Numbered from the stretch's first letter, positions 18,121-26,373 are shown. The stretch: DNA of 64,000 bases from Sphingopyxis macrogoltabida (GCF_001314325.1 NZ_CP009429.1:3472501-3536500), one strand, 5' to 3'. The notes: a model not told the origin generated them from the letters alone. Program-made: numbers and translations.

Positions 18121-19002
18121 CTATTGCTTCGAGAGGAAGATGGCGACGGGGACGACGCTGGCACCGCGCTCGACCTCGAGCGAGATGCGCGCCCCCGGCG
18201 TAAACTGGCCGGCGAGCGAGGCGGCATCGCCCGCCGAACCGATCGGGCGGCCGTTGACCGAGCGGATGACATCGCCCGGGCGCAGCCCGGCGGCGCGGAA
18301 CACGGCGCCGTCGCCCTGCGGCTGGACCGCGAGGCCGGTGACCTTACCGCTCTCGGTCCGCGGGGCGAAGCCGACGCCCGATTTCAGGGCCGCCGGCGAC
18401 ATCTCGCCGCTGGCCGAGACACCGCTCGCGGGGGCCGCAGCGGTTTCGGGGGTCGGCATGGCGGGGGCGGCCGCGGGACTGGCGACCGGCGCCTCGCCGC
18501 TCTGATCGAGGAACAGGCTTTCGCGCGCGCCGCCGCGATCAAGCAGCACATGGTCGAACGCGACGCCCACCAGCTTGACGCCGGGCGCGATCTCGTCGCC
18601 GACGGCGTAGCTGTTCTGCACCCCGTCCTCGCCGGCGATGATCGCCGAACCGCTGCCCGTCGCTTCGTTGATATTGACCCCGAACAGGGTGAGGCCGAGC
18701 GCGGTGACGGTGGCGCTGGCGGGGCCCTGCGGTGCGGTGCGGAAGAAAGGGTCGAGGCCGACGAACAGCGCGCGGCGCTCGGCGGGCGACGCAATGACCG
18801 CCGCCTGCGGTTGCCAGGCGCCGAGCGGCGACAGCGGCACGATGAGGGTCCAGAGCAGGCGGATACATTGCCAGACCAGCAACGCGCCGAGCAGCGCGAC
18901 CAGCAGCAGCGGCCAGATGTCGCGCGGCGCGCGTTTGGTCCGCAGCCAGACGGGCAGGCCACGCGGCAGCCGAACGGCCGATCCGGGCATCAGCGTCGCC
19001 AT
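18121..19002 (-). CDS. gspC: Type II secretion protein GspC
   Basis: GspC (293 aa) links the inner-membrane platform to the GspD secretin. It has a TM segment at about 35-55 (PLLLVALLGALLVWQCIRLL), a homology region (LTLFGVNINEATGSGSAII), an Ala/Pro-rich linker and a C-terminal PDZ domain (FRAAGLRPGDVIRSVNGRPI). ATG 19002 is preferred because AGGG lies 7 nt upstream; ATG 19032 would add ten residues and leave little space below the upstream repeat array. It is the first gene of the gsp operon. Confidence 0.92.
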   Translation of the reverse strand: MATLMPGSAVRLPRGLPVWLRTKRAPRDIWPLLLVALLGALLVWQCIRLLWTLIVPLSPLGAWQPQAAVIASPAERRALFVGLDPFFRTAPQGPASATVTALGLTLFGVNINEATGSGSAIIAGEDGVQNSYAVGDEIAPGVKLVGVAFDHVLLDRGGARESLFLDQSGEAPVASPAAAPAMPTPETAAAPASGVSASGEMSPAALKSGVGFAPRTESGKVTGLAVQPQGDGAVFRAAGLRPGDVIRSVNGRPIGSAGDAASLAGQFTPGARISLEVERGASVVPVAIFLSKQ

Positions 19003-19040
19003 GAAATAACCCTGTCCCCCGCCTGAAAGCATTGCACGCG

Positions 19041-19058
19041 AATCGCCTAGGGGCGATT
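19041..19058. promoter_or_regulatory. Short palindrome in the gspC leader
   Basis: AATCGCC (19041-19047) and GGCGATT (19052-19058) form a perfect 7-bp inverted repeat with a TAGG centre. It sits between the Pho-box-like array and the gspC start, near the expected -10/transcription start. It could be an operator or a leader hairpin; no family assignment is possible. Confidence 0.4.
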
Positions 19059-19059
19059 G

Positions 19060-19099
19060 ATGACAATCAGTTGACGGGAAGATTACAGTTTTTTGTCAG
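19060..19099 (-). promoter_or_regulatory. Pho-box-like array upstream of gspC
   Basis: Read on the minus strand, four heptamers lie exactly 11 bp apart: CTGACAA (19099-19093), CTGTAAT (19088-19082), CCGTCAA (19077-19071), TTGTCAT (19066-19060). The PhoB consensus is direct CTGTCAT-type heptamers with 4-bp spacers, so phase and orientation fit a double Pho box directed at gspC. Individual units match 4-6 of 7 positions. Phosphate-starvation control of the secretion operon is inferred. Confidence 0.65.
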
Positions 19100-19137
19100 C
19101 CGGGCGAGTCCGGTGCGATCGGACCCGCCCTGCCCGA

Positions 19138-21834
19138 TCAGAACTTCACCGACGCACTCAGCGAGAAGGTCCGGCCCAGCTTGTAGCGGTTGAAGAAGAT
19201 CTTGTTGTCGCCCGCGGTCTGCACTTCCTGATATTTGCGTCCGGTCAGGTTGCGCGCCTCGAACTTCAGCTCGATTTCCTTGTTCAGCAGCGTCAGCCCC
19301 TGCCGCGCAACGAAGTCGAGCTGGATGCCCGGCTTTTCCTCGAGGTCGGGCTGGCCCGACGGACCGCGGCTGGTGACGCGCGGGCTGGCATAGGTCAGCA
19401 GCAACGTCTGCTGCGACAGCTTGTCCTGATCCTCCAGCCCGATCTGGAAATTGAGCAAATGGTCGGACTGACCCGTCATCGGTGCGCCGTCGAAGAAGAA
19501 GTTGGCGGCATTCTGCACCACGCCATTGATCACCGTGGTGTCGCCGTCGCGGACCCGGATTTCGGATTTGGTGTAGGTATAGTTGCCGATCAGCACGAGG
19601 CGGCGGCTCTGCCAGAAGGGCGAGTCCGACAGCTTGTCGAGCGGGAAATATTTCTGCACTTCGACCTCGGCGCCGTACAGCGTCGCCTTAGGCGCGTTGG
19701 CGTAGCTGCTGTTCACCGACGAGTCCGAAATCGAGGTATAGGTCTCGATCGGATTGTCGATCGACTTGTAGAAGCCGGCGACCGTCAGGCGCTGATCCTT
19801 GGCGAAATACCACTCATAGCGCGCTTCGGCATTCCATAGCTCGCTGTCGGTCAGCGACGGGTTGCCGCGGAACAGGCGGTTCGATTCGGGGTCCTGATAG
19901 ACCTGCGCCACCAACTCGCGGAACTGCGGCCGCGCGATCGTCTTCGATCCGTTGACGCGCAGCTGCATGTCGGGCGCGACCTCCCAGGTCAGCGTGACCG
20001 CGGGCAGCCAATAGTCGTTGTTCAGGTTGGTCGCGACGATCGCCGACGATCCGGTGCCGAACAGGTCGATCGGAACGACGGTCTGCTTCGCTTCCTCGTA
20101 ACGCACCCCGGCGTTGACGTTGACGCCGGGCACGATCTCCGCCTGCAACTGGCCGTAGCCGGCGTGGGTCGTCAGCTTGGCGTCGAAGGCCGCGGTGCCG
20201 TCCTGCGCCGAGGTTTCGAGCAGCGTGATGTCGTAAAGCTGGATCGTCGCGTCGGAGAGCAGATAGTCGGGGCGCAGCTGTTGCACCGCCAGCGGCAGGT
20301 TCGAGGCACGGAACTGGAAGGTCCGGCGTTCCGAAACGCGATGCGTGTCGCTGTAGGCATAGCCGACCGTCGCGGTGATCCGCGGAGCGAGCTCGTACGA
20401 CAGGTCGACGCCGCCCGACCACAGATCCTCGTTGAGGTCCGAAAAGGCGATCGTCGCATCGCCGCGGTTGCCGCCGAGGTCGTTGACGAACTTGTCGCCT
20501 ACCGGGTCGCCCGGCTGGTTGGTGCGGACATAGGTAAAGCCGCGCTCATAGGGTGCTTCGCGCTGCGAATTGGCGTAGGCGCCGCGCAAGTCGAGCTTCA
20601 GCCGGTCGAAGTGGAATTCGCCGACGAGCTGCGTGTTGATGAGCTGGCGCTCGTACCACGCCGTATCCTGCTTCATGATGTCGCGGTCCGACTGGTTGGC
20701 GTCGGTACCGAGCGCGAGGCGCGCCTGCTTCAACGTGTCGCGGATATAGAGGTTGGTCCAGCGGATCTTGTGGTCGCCGAGTTCGAGCCCGAAACCGAGC
20801 AGCCCGTTCACCACGACGCGATTGTCGGTGATGACGCGGTTGTAGCTCGTCTGCGGATCGCCCGACAGGTCGTCGTTGACCGACGTCTGCTGCAACGTGT
20901 CGCGGGTGCGCCACTTGTTGCTGATCCCCGCGGTCGCGATGATACCGAGTTCACCGTTCGGCAACGCAATCGTCGTGCCGCCAGTGATCCCGGCCGACCA
21001 GTTGATCGGGATATGGTCGTTTTGCTGGAGCAGCGTCGTTTCGGCGTTGACCAGCTCCATCTGGATCGCCTCCAGCTGGTCCTGGGTGAAGTCGGCACCT
21101 TCCAGAATCGGCTTGCCACTGGCGAGCGCGGCCTTGAGCAGCGGCGGCACATCGCGCGTGCCGTCGTCGAAACCGGTCCAGTCGGTGTCGCTGCCATAAT
21201 AGGTATAGCCGAGCTGGTTCGTCGTTTCGCTGTCCCAGCCGATCCCGCCGCTGAAGGTCAGGAAGGGTTCGCGCGGCGTCGCCTTGGTCGTGAGATTGAT
21301 CACGCCGCCGCCGAATTCGCCGGGGAAGTTCACCGAGAAGCTTTTCTGGACCAGCGTCGAATCGATGACGTTGGTCGGGAAGATGTCGAGCGGCACGACG
21401 CGCTTCAGCGGCTCGGGGCTGGGCAGCGGCGAACCGTTGAGCAGCGCCAGCGAATAGCGATCGCCAAGGCCGCGGACATAGACGAAGCCGCCACCGACGA
21501 CCGACAGGCCGGTAACGCGCTGCAGCGAGCCCGAGATATCGCCCTCGCCGGTCCGCGCGATGTCGGCCGACGACAGCGACGACACGACTTCGGGGGTCGA
21601 ACGGACGATGTTGGGGGTAAAGCGGCCCGTGACGACGATCTCCTGATCGGCGCCGCCCGGAATCGAAATATCGACCTCTTCGTCGGCGGACGCGGCGTCG
21701 TCGGTGGCCGGTTCGGCGGCGACGGGCGGCGTGTCGGCGGCGGGTTCGGCGCTCGCATCCTGCGCCAGAGCGGCAGGCGCGACGAGCGCGGAACTGAGGA
21801 GAAGCAGGCTGGCGAAGATCGGCCGCTTGGTCAT
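19138..21834 (-). CDS. TonB-dependent outer-membrane receptor
   Basis: An 898-aa TonB-dependent receptor with a signal peptide (MTKRPIFASLLLLSSALVAP, cleavage near ALAQ) and an acidic low-complexity region at about 30-60. A TonB-box-like EIVVTG and a plug domain (about 70-190: SADIARTGEGDISGSLQRV, VYVRGLGDRYS, FPGEFGGGVINL) are followed by a long beta-barrel ending in an aromatic residue (LSASVKF). The substrate cannot be read from sequence. It lies 85 nt downstream of a lipoprotein gene and immediately upstream of the gsp operon, all on the same strand. With the Pho-type repeats nearby, uptake of a product released by a secreted or surface enzyme is a plausible role (inference). ATG 21834 is chosen for the signal peptide. 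Confidence 0.93.
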   Translation of the reverse strand: MTKRPIFASLLLLSSALVAPAALAQDASAEPAADTPPVAAEPATDDAASADEEVDISIPGGADQEIVVTGRFTPNIVRSTPEVVSSLSSADIARTGEGDISGSLQRVTGLSVVGGGFVYVRGLGDRYSLALLNGSPLPSPEPLKRVVPLDIFPTNVIDSTLVQKSFSVNFPGEFGGGVINLTTKATPREPFLTFSGGIGWDSETTNQLGYTYYGSDTDWTGFDDGTRDVPPLLKAALASGKPILEGADFTQDQLEAIQMELVNAETTLLQQNDHIPINWSAGITGGTTIALPNGELGIIATAGISNKWRTRDTLQQTSVNDDLSGDPQTSYNRVITDNRVVVNGLLGFGLELGDHKIRWTNLYIRDTLKQARLALGTDANQSDRDIMKQDTAWYERQLINTQLVGEFHFDRLKLDLRGAYANSQREAPYERGFTYVRTNQPGDPVGDKFVNDLGGNRGDATIAFSDLNEDLWSGGVDLSYELAPRITATVGYAYSDTHRVSERRTFQFRASNLPLAVQQLRPDYLLSDATIQLYDITLLETSAQDGTAAFDAKLTTHAGYGQLQAEIVPGVNVNAGVRYEEAKQTVVPIDLFGTGSSAIVATNLNNDYWLPAVTLTWEVAPDMQLRVNGSKTIARPQFRELVAQVYQDPESNRLFRGNPSLTDSELWNAEARYEWYFAKDQRLTVAGFYKSIDNPIETYTSISDSSVNSSYANAPKATLYGAEVEVQKYFPLDKLSDSPFWQSRRLVLIGNYTYTKSEIRVRDGDTTVINGVVQNAANFFFDGAPMTGQSDHLLNFQIGLEDQDKLSQQTLLLTYASPRVTSRGPSGQPDLEEKPGIQLDFVARQGLTLLNKEIELKFEARNLTGRKYQEVQTAGDNKIFFNRYKLGRTFSLSASVKF

Positions 21835-21862
21835 GTGAAAGTCCCCGAGGAATATGCAGGTA

Positions 21863-21898
21863 GGGAGCGGGCCGCCTGTGTCAGGCCTGCCCGCTCCC
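21863..21898. terminator. Strong hairpin between lipoprotein and TonB-receptor genes
   Basis: GGGAGCGGGC (21863-21872) and GCCCGCTCCC (21889-21898) form a perfect 10-bp stem, with a further GCCTG/CAGGC pairing inside the loop. It lies in the 85-nt gap between the two minus-strand genes. No U-run follows on the minus strand, so partial attenuation or 3'-end protection of the lipoprotein mRNA is more likely than complete termination. Confidence 0.55.
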
Positions 21899-21919
21899 CA
21901 TTTGGCTTGCGAGCGGCGA

Positions 21920-23488
21920 TCAGGTGACCGGAAGCGCCGAGCAGCTGCCGCTGCTGGTGCCGAAGTCCGCCGTCGCCGAGTTACAGGTCCAGCCCTGATA
22001 CCAGGTGTCGTTGGCATCGCGGACCGCGCCGACATAGGCCGTCGTGTCGAAGAAGGGCGCGATCGTCTTGGCATCATAGGCCGCGAAGCCCGTTTCGGTC
22101 GCGCCGTTGATGAACAGGTTCGCGAGGCTCGGCGTATAGTCGAAGCGGTTGTCCGTGCCGGCGTTGAAGATCGCCTGGACTTCCGCGTCGGTCACCGCCG
22201 GGCTGCCGCCACCGCGGAACGGACGGTCGGCGCTGCACTTCAGCGATACCGAGAAGAAGCGCGGCGGCCCCTGTTCGTCGGTACCCGCCGTCTGCGTCGT
22301 CGACGTGCTGTCGATGCGGATACACGAGGTGTCGCTGGTCATCAGGCCGTTGACGAAACTGTAGTCGGCGCCGCCGCGGATGCGGATGGCGGCGGCGTTG
22401 CTGTTGTTGGCGTTGCGATGGATGAAGGTGAAGTTCGAGATGGTGACGTTCTGGCGCGGAACGGCCTGTTCGTTGCCGTCCGAGTCGATTTCCATCATCG
22501 AGTCGCCCACCGTTCCGCCGGCGCGGCCGATCGCGATCGCATATTGGATATTGCCCTTGTAGCCGACGTCGGTGTCGAAGCTGTCATCCTCGGCGCCGGT
22601 GACGACCATATGCTTGAAGTTCGGCCGGCCGCCGAACACTTCCATGCCGTCGTCCGAGCTGTTGTGGATCTGGATGTGGTCGAACTGGGTGGCCGAACCG
22701 ACACCCGACGGGGTGAGGCCCTGCAGTTCCTTGTCGGCGCTCAGGATGAAGCCCGAATAGCGGATCTGGACGTACGACATGCGGCCCGAATTGTCGGCCG
22801 GCTGCGCACCGCCATAGAGCGCGTTCGACGTGCCTTCGGTGTCGCGTTCGCAATCGACCGTGCCTTCGGCGGCGCCCGGCGCGAGGCAGTCGGTGACCGG
22901 CGCGCGTCCCAGCACAACGACACCGCCCCACAGCTGCGAGGTGCTGTCACCCGCCGAACTGACGACGTTGCCACGACCGGTGAAGATGATCGGCTGGGTC
23001 GGGGTGCCGACGGCGTCGATCTTGTTGCCGCGGTTGACGACGAGGTACGAAACGCCCGTCGAACCGAAGACGATGACGCCCGGATCGATCGTCAGCGTCG
23101 CGACGGTGTTGGTGCTCGCCGCACCCTGGTCGGTGCCGACGTCGACGCGGCCGGGCAGCGAGTAGATGACGCCGTCGACCTTCGGGATCGCCGTCGTCGA
23201 GTTGAAACGCGCGGGGAAACCGCAGTTGCGCCACGTGCCTTCGTTGCCGGTGATCGTGCCGAGGTCGGTGAGCTGGTCGGCGCCCGCGATGGTCGGGCAG
23301 TTCGCCGCCGGGGTAACGCCCGTCGGGGTCGGCGTCGGAGTCGGGGTGGGCGTGGGCGTCGGGGTCGGCGTCGGAATGACGATCACACCTTCGCCCGGCG
23401 ATGCGACGCCGTCGGCGCCGCACGCCGCAAGAATGGAACAGGCCACGCCGCTGAGCATGACCAAACGAACGCGTGCGAAAGCCGCCAT
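21920..23488 (-). CDS. Putative surface lipoprotein with Thr-Pro repeat and beta-helix-like body
   Basis: A 522-aa lipoprotein: signal peptide ending SILAAC (lipidated Cys23), then a (Thr-Pro)n linker at about 39-56, then a large Asn/Gly/Asp-rich domain. Repeated strand-turn units (GVIVFGSTGVSYLVVNRGNK, ISNFTFIHRNANNSNAAAIR) suggest a right-handed parallel beta-helix. Several Asp/Asn-rich loops (NSSDDGMEVFGGR, GAEDDSFDTDVG, EIDSDGN) could bind calcium. Four or more cysteines sit in the body. I do not recognise a catalytic motif. ATG 23488 has GGAG upstream. It is the first gene of a unit with the TonB receptor and lies under a six-unit Pho-type repeat array; being a type II secretion client is an inference from neighbourhood. 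Confidence 0.82.
   Translation of the reverse strand: MAAFARVRLVMLSGVACSILAACGADGVASPGEGVIVIPTPTPTPTPTPTPTPTPTGVTPAANCPTIAGADQLTDLGTITGNEGTWRNCGFPARFNSTTAIPKVDGVIYSLPGRVDVGTDQGAASTNTVATLTIDPGVIVFGSTGVSYLVVNRGNKIDAVGTPTQPIIFTGRGNVVSSAGDSTSQLWGGVVVLGRAPVTDCLAPGAAEGTVDCERDTEGTSNALYGGAQPADNSGRMSYVQIRYSGFILSADKELQGLTPSGVGSATQFDHIQIHNSSDDGMEVFGGRPNFKHMVVTGAEDDSFDTDVGYKGNIQYAIAIGRAGGTVGDSMMEIDSDGNEQAVPRQNVTISNFTFIHRNANNSNAAAIRIRGGADYSFVNGLMTSDTSCIRIDSTSTTQTAGTDEQGPPRFFSVSLKCSADRPFRGGGSPAVTDAEVQAIFNAGTDNRFDYTPSLANLFINGATETGFAAYDAKTIAPFFDTTAYVGAVRDANDTWYQGWTCNSATADFGTSSGSCSALPVT
23321..23375 (-). repeat. Thr-Pro codon repeat in lipoprotein linker
   Basis: A degenerate hexanucleotide repeat (plus strand GTCGGG/GTCGGC/GTGGGC units) encodes about nine Thr-Pro dipeptides just after the lipid anchor. 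It is an in-frame linker repeat whose copy number could vary between strains. Confidence 0.8.
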
Positions 23489-23593
23489 GAAAATCTCCGT
23501 TCCCGGTGCGCCTTCGCGCCCCACATGAAAAACCACCGATCAACGAGAAATGTCTGTGCTCGCCCCCGGTGACGCCGCCACTAGGGTGATTCG

Positions 23594-23655
23594 ATGACGG
23601 TCTGACGCCAGAGCGATGACAGTTGAGTGACGGTTTCAGGACGCTTTGGTGACAC
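23594..23655 (-). promoter_or_regulatory. Six-unit Pho-box-like array upstream of the lipoprotein gene
   Basis: On the minus strand, heptamers occur every 11 bp: GTGTCAC (23655-23649), GCGTCCT (23644-23638), CCGTCAC (23633-23627), CTGTCAT (23622-23616), CTGGCGT (23611-23605), CCGTCAT (23600-23594). CTGTCAT is identical to the PhoB half-site consensus and three others differ at one or two positions; the fifth unit is weak. The array ends 106 nt upstream of the lipoprotein ATG. The 11-bp phasing is the hallmark of tandem PhoB binding. Direct PhoB control is inferred, not shown. Confidence 0.75.
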
Positions 23656-23787
23656 GCCCGGCGCGCGGGGCCCGGCATTGCCGTGCCGCGAAGAAACAAA
23701 TGCTGCGAAGCTCGCTTGCATCGCCCCGAAAGCTTTGCTAGGCGCCCGCTCCTACCTGGTGCCGGCCCGTCCGGACCATCATGATGT

Positions 23788-23874
23788 GCGGTCGTGGCGG
23801 AACTGGTAGACGCGCAACGTTGAGGTCGTTGTGGCCGAAAGGCCGTGGAAGTTCGAGTCTTCTCGACCGCACCA
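23788..23874 (+). tRNA. tRNA-Leu (anticodon GAG)
   Basis: A class II tRNA of 87 nt with encoded CCA. Acceptor GCGGTCG (23788-23794) pairs with CGACCGC (23864-23870). The anticodon stem is CAACG/CGTTG with loop TTGAGGT (anticodon GAG). A long variable arm is present, and the T-arm has the canonical TTCGAGT loop. It reads Leu CUC/CUU codons. Confidence 0.95.
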
Positions 23875-24276
23875 TTTTCGCTTCTAAGCGATTGATAAAT
23901 AACCCATTTTTTGTGATCATGGTTTCTGGCCCACCCTTTGGGCCACCCTTTCTGCGTCGGTGCAGCGCACGTTTTCAGGCGTTCATTGGATGCTGCGACC
24001 AATTGCCCCGTTCTGCGGAGCCAACCTTGTAGATTGCAAGCTATGGTGCCGGGAGGAAGTGCCCGAGATTCAACCTCGCGCCCAAGACTCGCCTAGCTAA
24101 ACGTCCTGGCCGCAGGAGATCAGGCGCACTGCTTTCGCATTAGCCCCGATCGCGCGCGCCCTTTTTTTCATAGGCCAGGATCGCGAATGTGCGGAAAGCC
24201 CGGCTCGGCTCGTCTTCATAAGGGGGCATGTGAATCGGGCGACAGGCCGCGAGCGACCCCGACCACGGGGAGACCC
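23875..24276. other. Gene-free stretch downstream of tRNA-Leu(GAG)
   Basis: About 400 nt with no convincing gene on either strand. It is AT-richer just after the tRNA. I see no integrase remnant and no second copy of the tRNA 3' end. A CCCTTTTTTT run near 24160 might end a minus-strand transcript, but no clear stem precedes it. Confidence 0.5.
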
Positions 24277-24621
24277 ATGCGCGAACGAGATGATAGTGAA
24301 AGCGGAGTCGGCCCCTCACCTGTCGGTCTTCCCAAGATAGCCCGATCAAGGATGGCCCAACTCGTCGTAGAAACCGAGAGATGCCCACTGATCCTCGATC
24401 GCGTCCTGGAAATCATCCGCGAGCGCGATGTGCTTCCCTTCACGATCACGGCCAAACGCGACCTCCGGGTGCAGATGATCGAAATGGAAGTCAGCGCGCC
24501 CGAACAGCAACCAGCGCTCGCCCTGTTGCAGGATATCCGCCGCCTCGCGAACGTTCGTTTCGCGCGCTTTCATTATCCCTCCGAACCGCCTTTCGAGGCT
24601 TCGACCTCGGCGAAGCTGTGA
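24277..24621 (+). CDS. ACT-domain protein resembling acetolactate synthase small subunit IlvM
   Basis: A 114-aa protein whose central part resembles the IlvM-type ACT domain: strand-helix-strand pattern LVVETERCPLILDRVLEIIR, then VLPFTITAKRD and VQMIEMEVSA. Such domains bind branched-chain amino acids or act as regulatory subunits. ATG 24277 follows GGGGAG at good spacing; ATG 24352 (MAQLVVE) is an alternative giving a size closer to IlvM. No large catalytic subunit (ilvB/G) is adjacent, so the partner is unknown. ilvA lies about 2.3 kb downstream on the other strand. Confidence 0.7.
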   Translation: MRERDDSESGVGPSPVGLPKIARSRMAQLVVETERCPLILDRVLEIIRERDVLPFTITAKRDLRVQMIEMEVSAPEQQPALALLQDIRRLANVRFARFHYPSEPPFEASTSAKL

Positions 24622-24686
24622 GGCCCCGTCGAGGGCACGGCTCACATGATGGAAGCGCCCGCCATCGGCGGACGCTTCCCGACCTC

Positions 24687-25040
24687 TTACTGGACGGCCA
24701 CGGCCTTGTTGCCGCCCCCGCTCGCGTAGCGCACCCGATTGGCCTCGGCTTCGGCGATCGCAACCTGCTTCTGGGTCGCAGCCTGTTCGGTCACGACCCG
24801 CTCACATTTGCGCGCATGAGCGATCTCGGTGAGGGTGCGCGCGAGCGTCGGGCACGCCATCTTCACCGAACCGCGGATGCGGCGTTCAAGCACGGCGACG
24901 TCGGCCGGATCCGTGAGATCGAGATCACGGTGGCTGATGGTCACACGGACAGGCTCGATGCCCCCACGCGCCTGAACAGCCGCCGGCGCGCCAGCGAGAA
25001 GCACAGTAAGGGGGAGAAGAAAGCGAACGGTCGATTGCAT
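24687..25040 (-). CDS. UrcA family protein
   Basis: A 117-aa exported protein with a signal peptide (QSTVRFLLPLTVLLAGAPAA, cleavage near VQA). The UrcA pattern is V-[RK]-V--[SR]-DLDL-[ST]-P-----L--RI--A---C, seen here as VRVTISHRDLDLTDP and LERRIRGSVKMACPTL with a second Cys in RKCERV. Function is unknown in the family; the two cysteines probably form a disulfide. ATG 25040 is selected because the signal peptide starts there. It is divergent from the next gene. Confidence 0.85.
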   Translation of the reverse strand: MQSTVRFLLPLTVLLAGAPAAVQARGGIEPVRVTISHRDLDLTDPADVAVLERRIRGSVKMACPTLARTLTEIAHARKCERVVTEQAATQKQVAIAEAEANRVRYASGGGNKAVAVQ

Positions 25041-25159
25041 GTTATGATTTTCCCTGAATGGATCGTGCGACCGGCACCGATGCCGCCCCCACATCGTAGA
25101 GACGCGTGAGGAGGCCGCATCTGCAGCCGATTCCGTAAAGGAATTTCGATAGAAGGTTG

Positions 25160-25381
25160 ATGACAGAGAAGATGACGATAAGCGTAGAGATCGAGCGGAT
25201 GGTGCGGCGGCTGGAGGGTGTGACCATCTGCGACAATTGCATCACCGACCGTCTCAACCTGTCGGTTCCGAGCCAGGCGAATGCCGTCACGCGCTCGCTC
25301 GCCGGCCAGCAAGTCTATGAGCGGCTGAAGGACGCCTGCGGTCTTTGCGGCAAGACTCGCACGGTCATTCGCACGCGCTAA
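25160..25381 (+). CDS. Small four-cysteine (zinc-ribbon-like) protein
   Basis: A 73-aa protein with two CxxC pairs, CDNC at about residue 24 and CGLC at about 60, flanked by basic residues, compatible with a single structural zinc site. The segment between them (ITDRLNLSVPSQANAVTRSL) is predicted helical and could bind nucleic acid. AGAAGG lies upstream of ATG 25160. The family is not recognised. It is 125 nt upstream of trpC on the same strand; a shared transcript is possible. Confidence 0.7.
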   Translation: MTEKMTISVEIERMVRRLEGVTICDNCITDRLNLSVPSQANAVTRSLAGQQVYERLKDACGLCGKTRTVIRTR

Positions 25382-25506
25382 GCCGCGCCGGAGCGCCGGC
25401 TCCGGGCGGCACCAAGTGCGGAATCGACCAGCACAAGCGTCTTACCCTGTGACGCGCGGCTTTCCTCGCAGCGCTCTTCCCTGCCTGCCATCCACACGGA
25501 ATCGCC

Positions 25507-26373
25507 ATGAACAAGCTCGCTCAGATCCTCGACACCAAGGCGAAGGAGGTCGCGGCGCGGCGACGGATACGCTCGATCGGCGATCTGGATCGGATCGACG
25601 CCGGACTGATACGCGGCTTCGAGGCGGCGCTGCGCGAGCGGGTCACGAACGGCGACTTCGCGCTTATCGCCGAGATCAAACGCGCATCGCCCTCGCGCGG
25701 CCTCATCCGCGAAGACTTTCATCCTCCGAGCCATGCCCGCGCCTATGAGGAAGGCGGGGCTACCTGCTTGTCGGTGCTGACCGACGCGCCCTGGTTCGAG
25801 GGACACGAGGATTATCTGATCGCGGCCCGAGCAGCCTGCGACCTCCCTGTCCTGCGCAAAGACTTCATGATCGATCCCTGGCAGGTCGCCGAAGCGCGCG
25901 CGATCGGCGCCGACGCGATCCTGATCATCGTCGCCGCGCTCTCGGATGGGGCTATGCAAGAGATTGAAGCCGCCGCGATCGAGCGCGGTCTCGACGTGCT
26001 CGTCGAGGTTCATGACGACAAGGAACTCGACCGCGCCGTCTCCAGACTTCGTTCGCGTCTCATCGGTATCAACAGCCGCGATCTTCGCACCTTCGCGACC
26101 GATCTCGGTGTTGCCGAACGTCTGGCAAAGCGCGTTCCACAAGGCACCCTTGTCGTCGGCGAGAGCGGCATCCGATCGCACGCCGATTGCGCGCGCCTCG
26201 CCGCAAGCGGCATCCGCTCCTTCCTCGTCGGCGAGACCCTGATGCGCAGCCATGACATTGCAGCCGCGACACAGGCCCTGTTCGATGCCGACGCCGTCAT
26301 TCCAGCGGCGCCGCGCCTCACAACGCCAACGCGCCGTTCAGCGCGCGCCGGGCGGATCATACAACCGGTCTGA
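25507..26373 (+). CDS. trpC: Indole-3-glycerol phosphate synthase
   Basis: TrpC (288 aa) is a TIM barrel converting CdRP to indole-3-glycerol phosphate in tryptophan synthesis. The catalytic Lys is in [15 protein letters not shown] (about 50-65); further markers are [52 protein letters not shown] and [12 protein letters not shown]. The C-terminus runs about 20 residues past the barrel ([15 protein letters not shown]). In sphingomonads trpC usually sits with trpD, so this lone copy may be a paralogue (inference). It converges with ilvA across about 160 nt. Confidence 0.93.
   Translation: MNKLAQILDTKAKEVAARRRIRSIGDLDRIDAGLIRGFEAALRERVTNGDFALIAEIKRASPSRGLIREDFHPPSHARAYEEGGATCLSVLTDAPWFEGHEDYLIAARAACDLPVLRKDFMIDPWQVAEARAIGADAILIIVAALSDGAMQEIEAAAIERGLDVLVEVHDDKELDRAVSRLRSRLIGINSRDLRTFATDLGVAERLAKRVPQGTLVVGESGIRSHADCARLAASGIRSFLVGETLMRSHDIAAATQALFDADAVIPAAPRLTTPTRRSARAGRIIQPV

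Noticed and set aside
20164..21927. Long plus-strand open frame of 587 codons antisense to the TonB receptor
   Set aside because: It is the GC-rich antisense shadow of the receptor gene, composed largely of Arg, Val, Gly and Asp with no domain; the receptor frame has signal peptide, plug and barrel.
23321..23375. Regular repeat that might suggest a CRISPR or minisatellite
   Set aside because: It is an in-frame Thr-Pro codon repeat of a lipoprotein linker with no spacers; no CRISPR array or cas gene is present in the window.
24140..24388. Minus-strand frame of 82 codons overlapping the ACT-domain gene
   Set aside because: It covers a T7 run and the ACT gene leader, has no recognisable domain and an arginine-rich composition; the plus-strand ACT frame is far more convincing.
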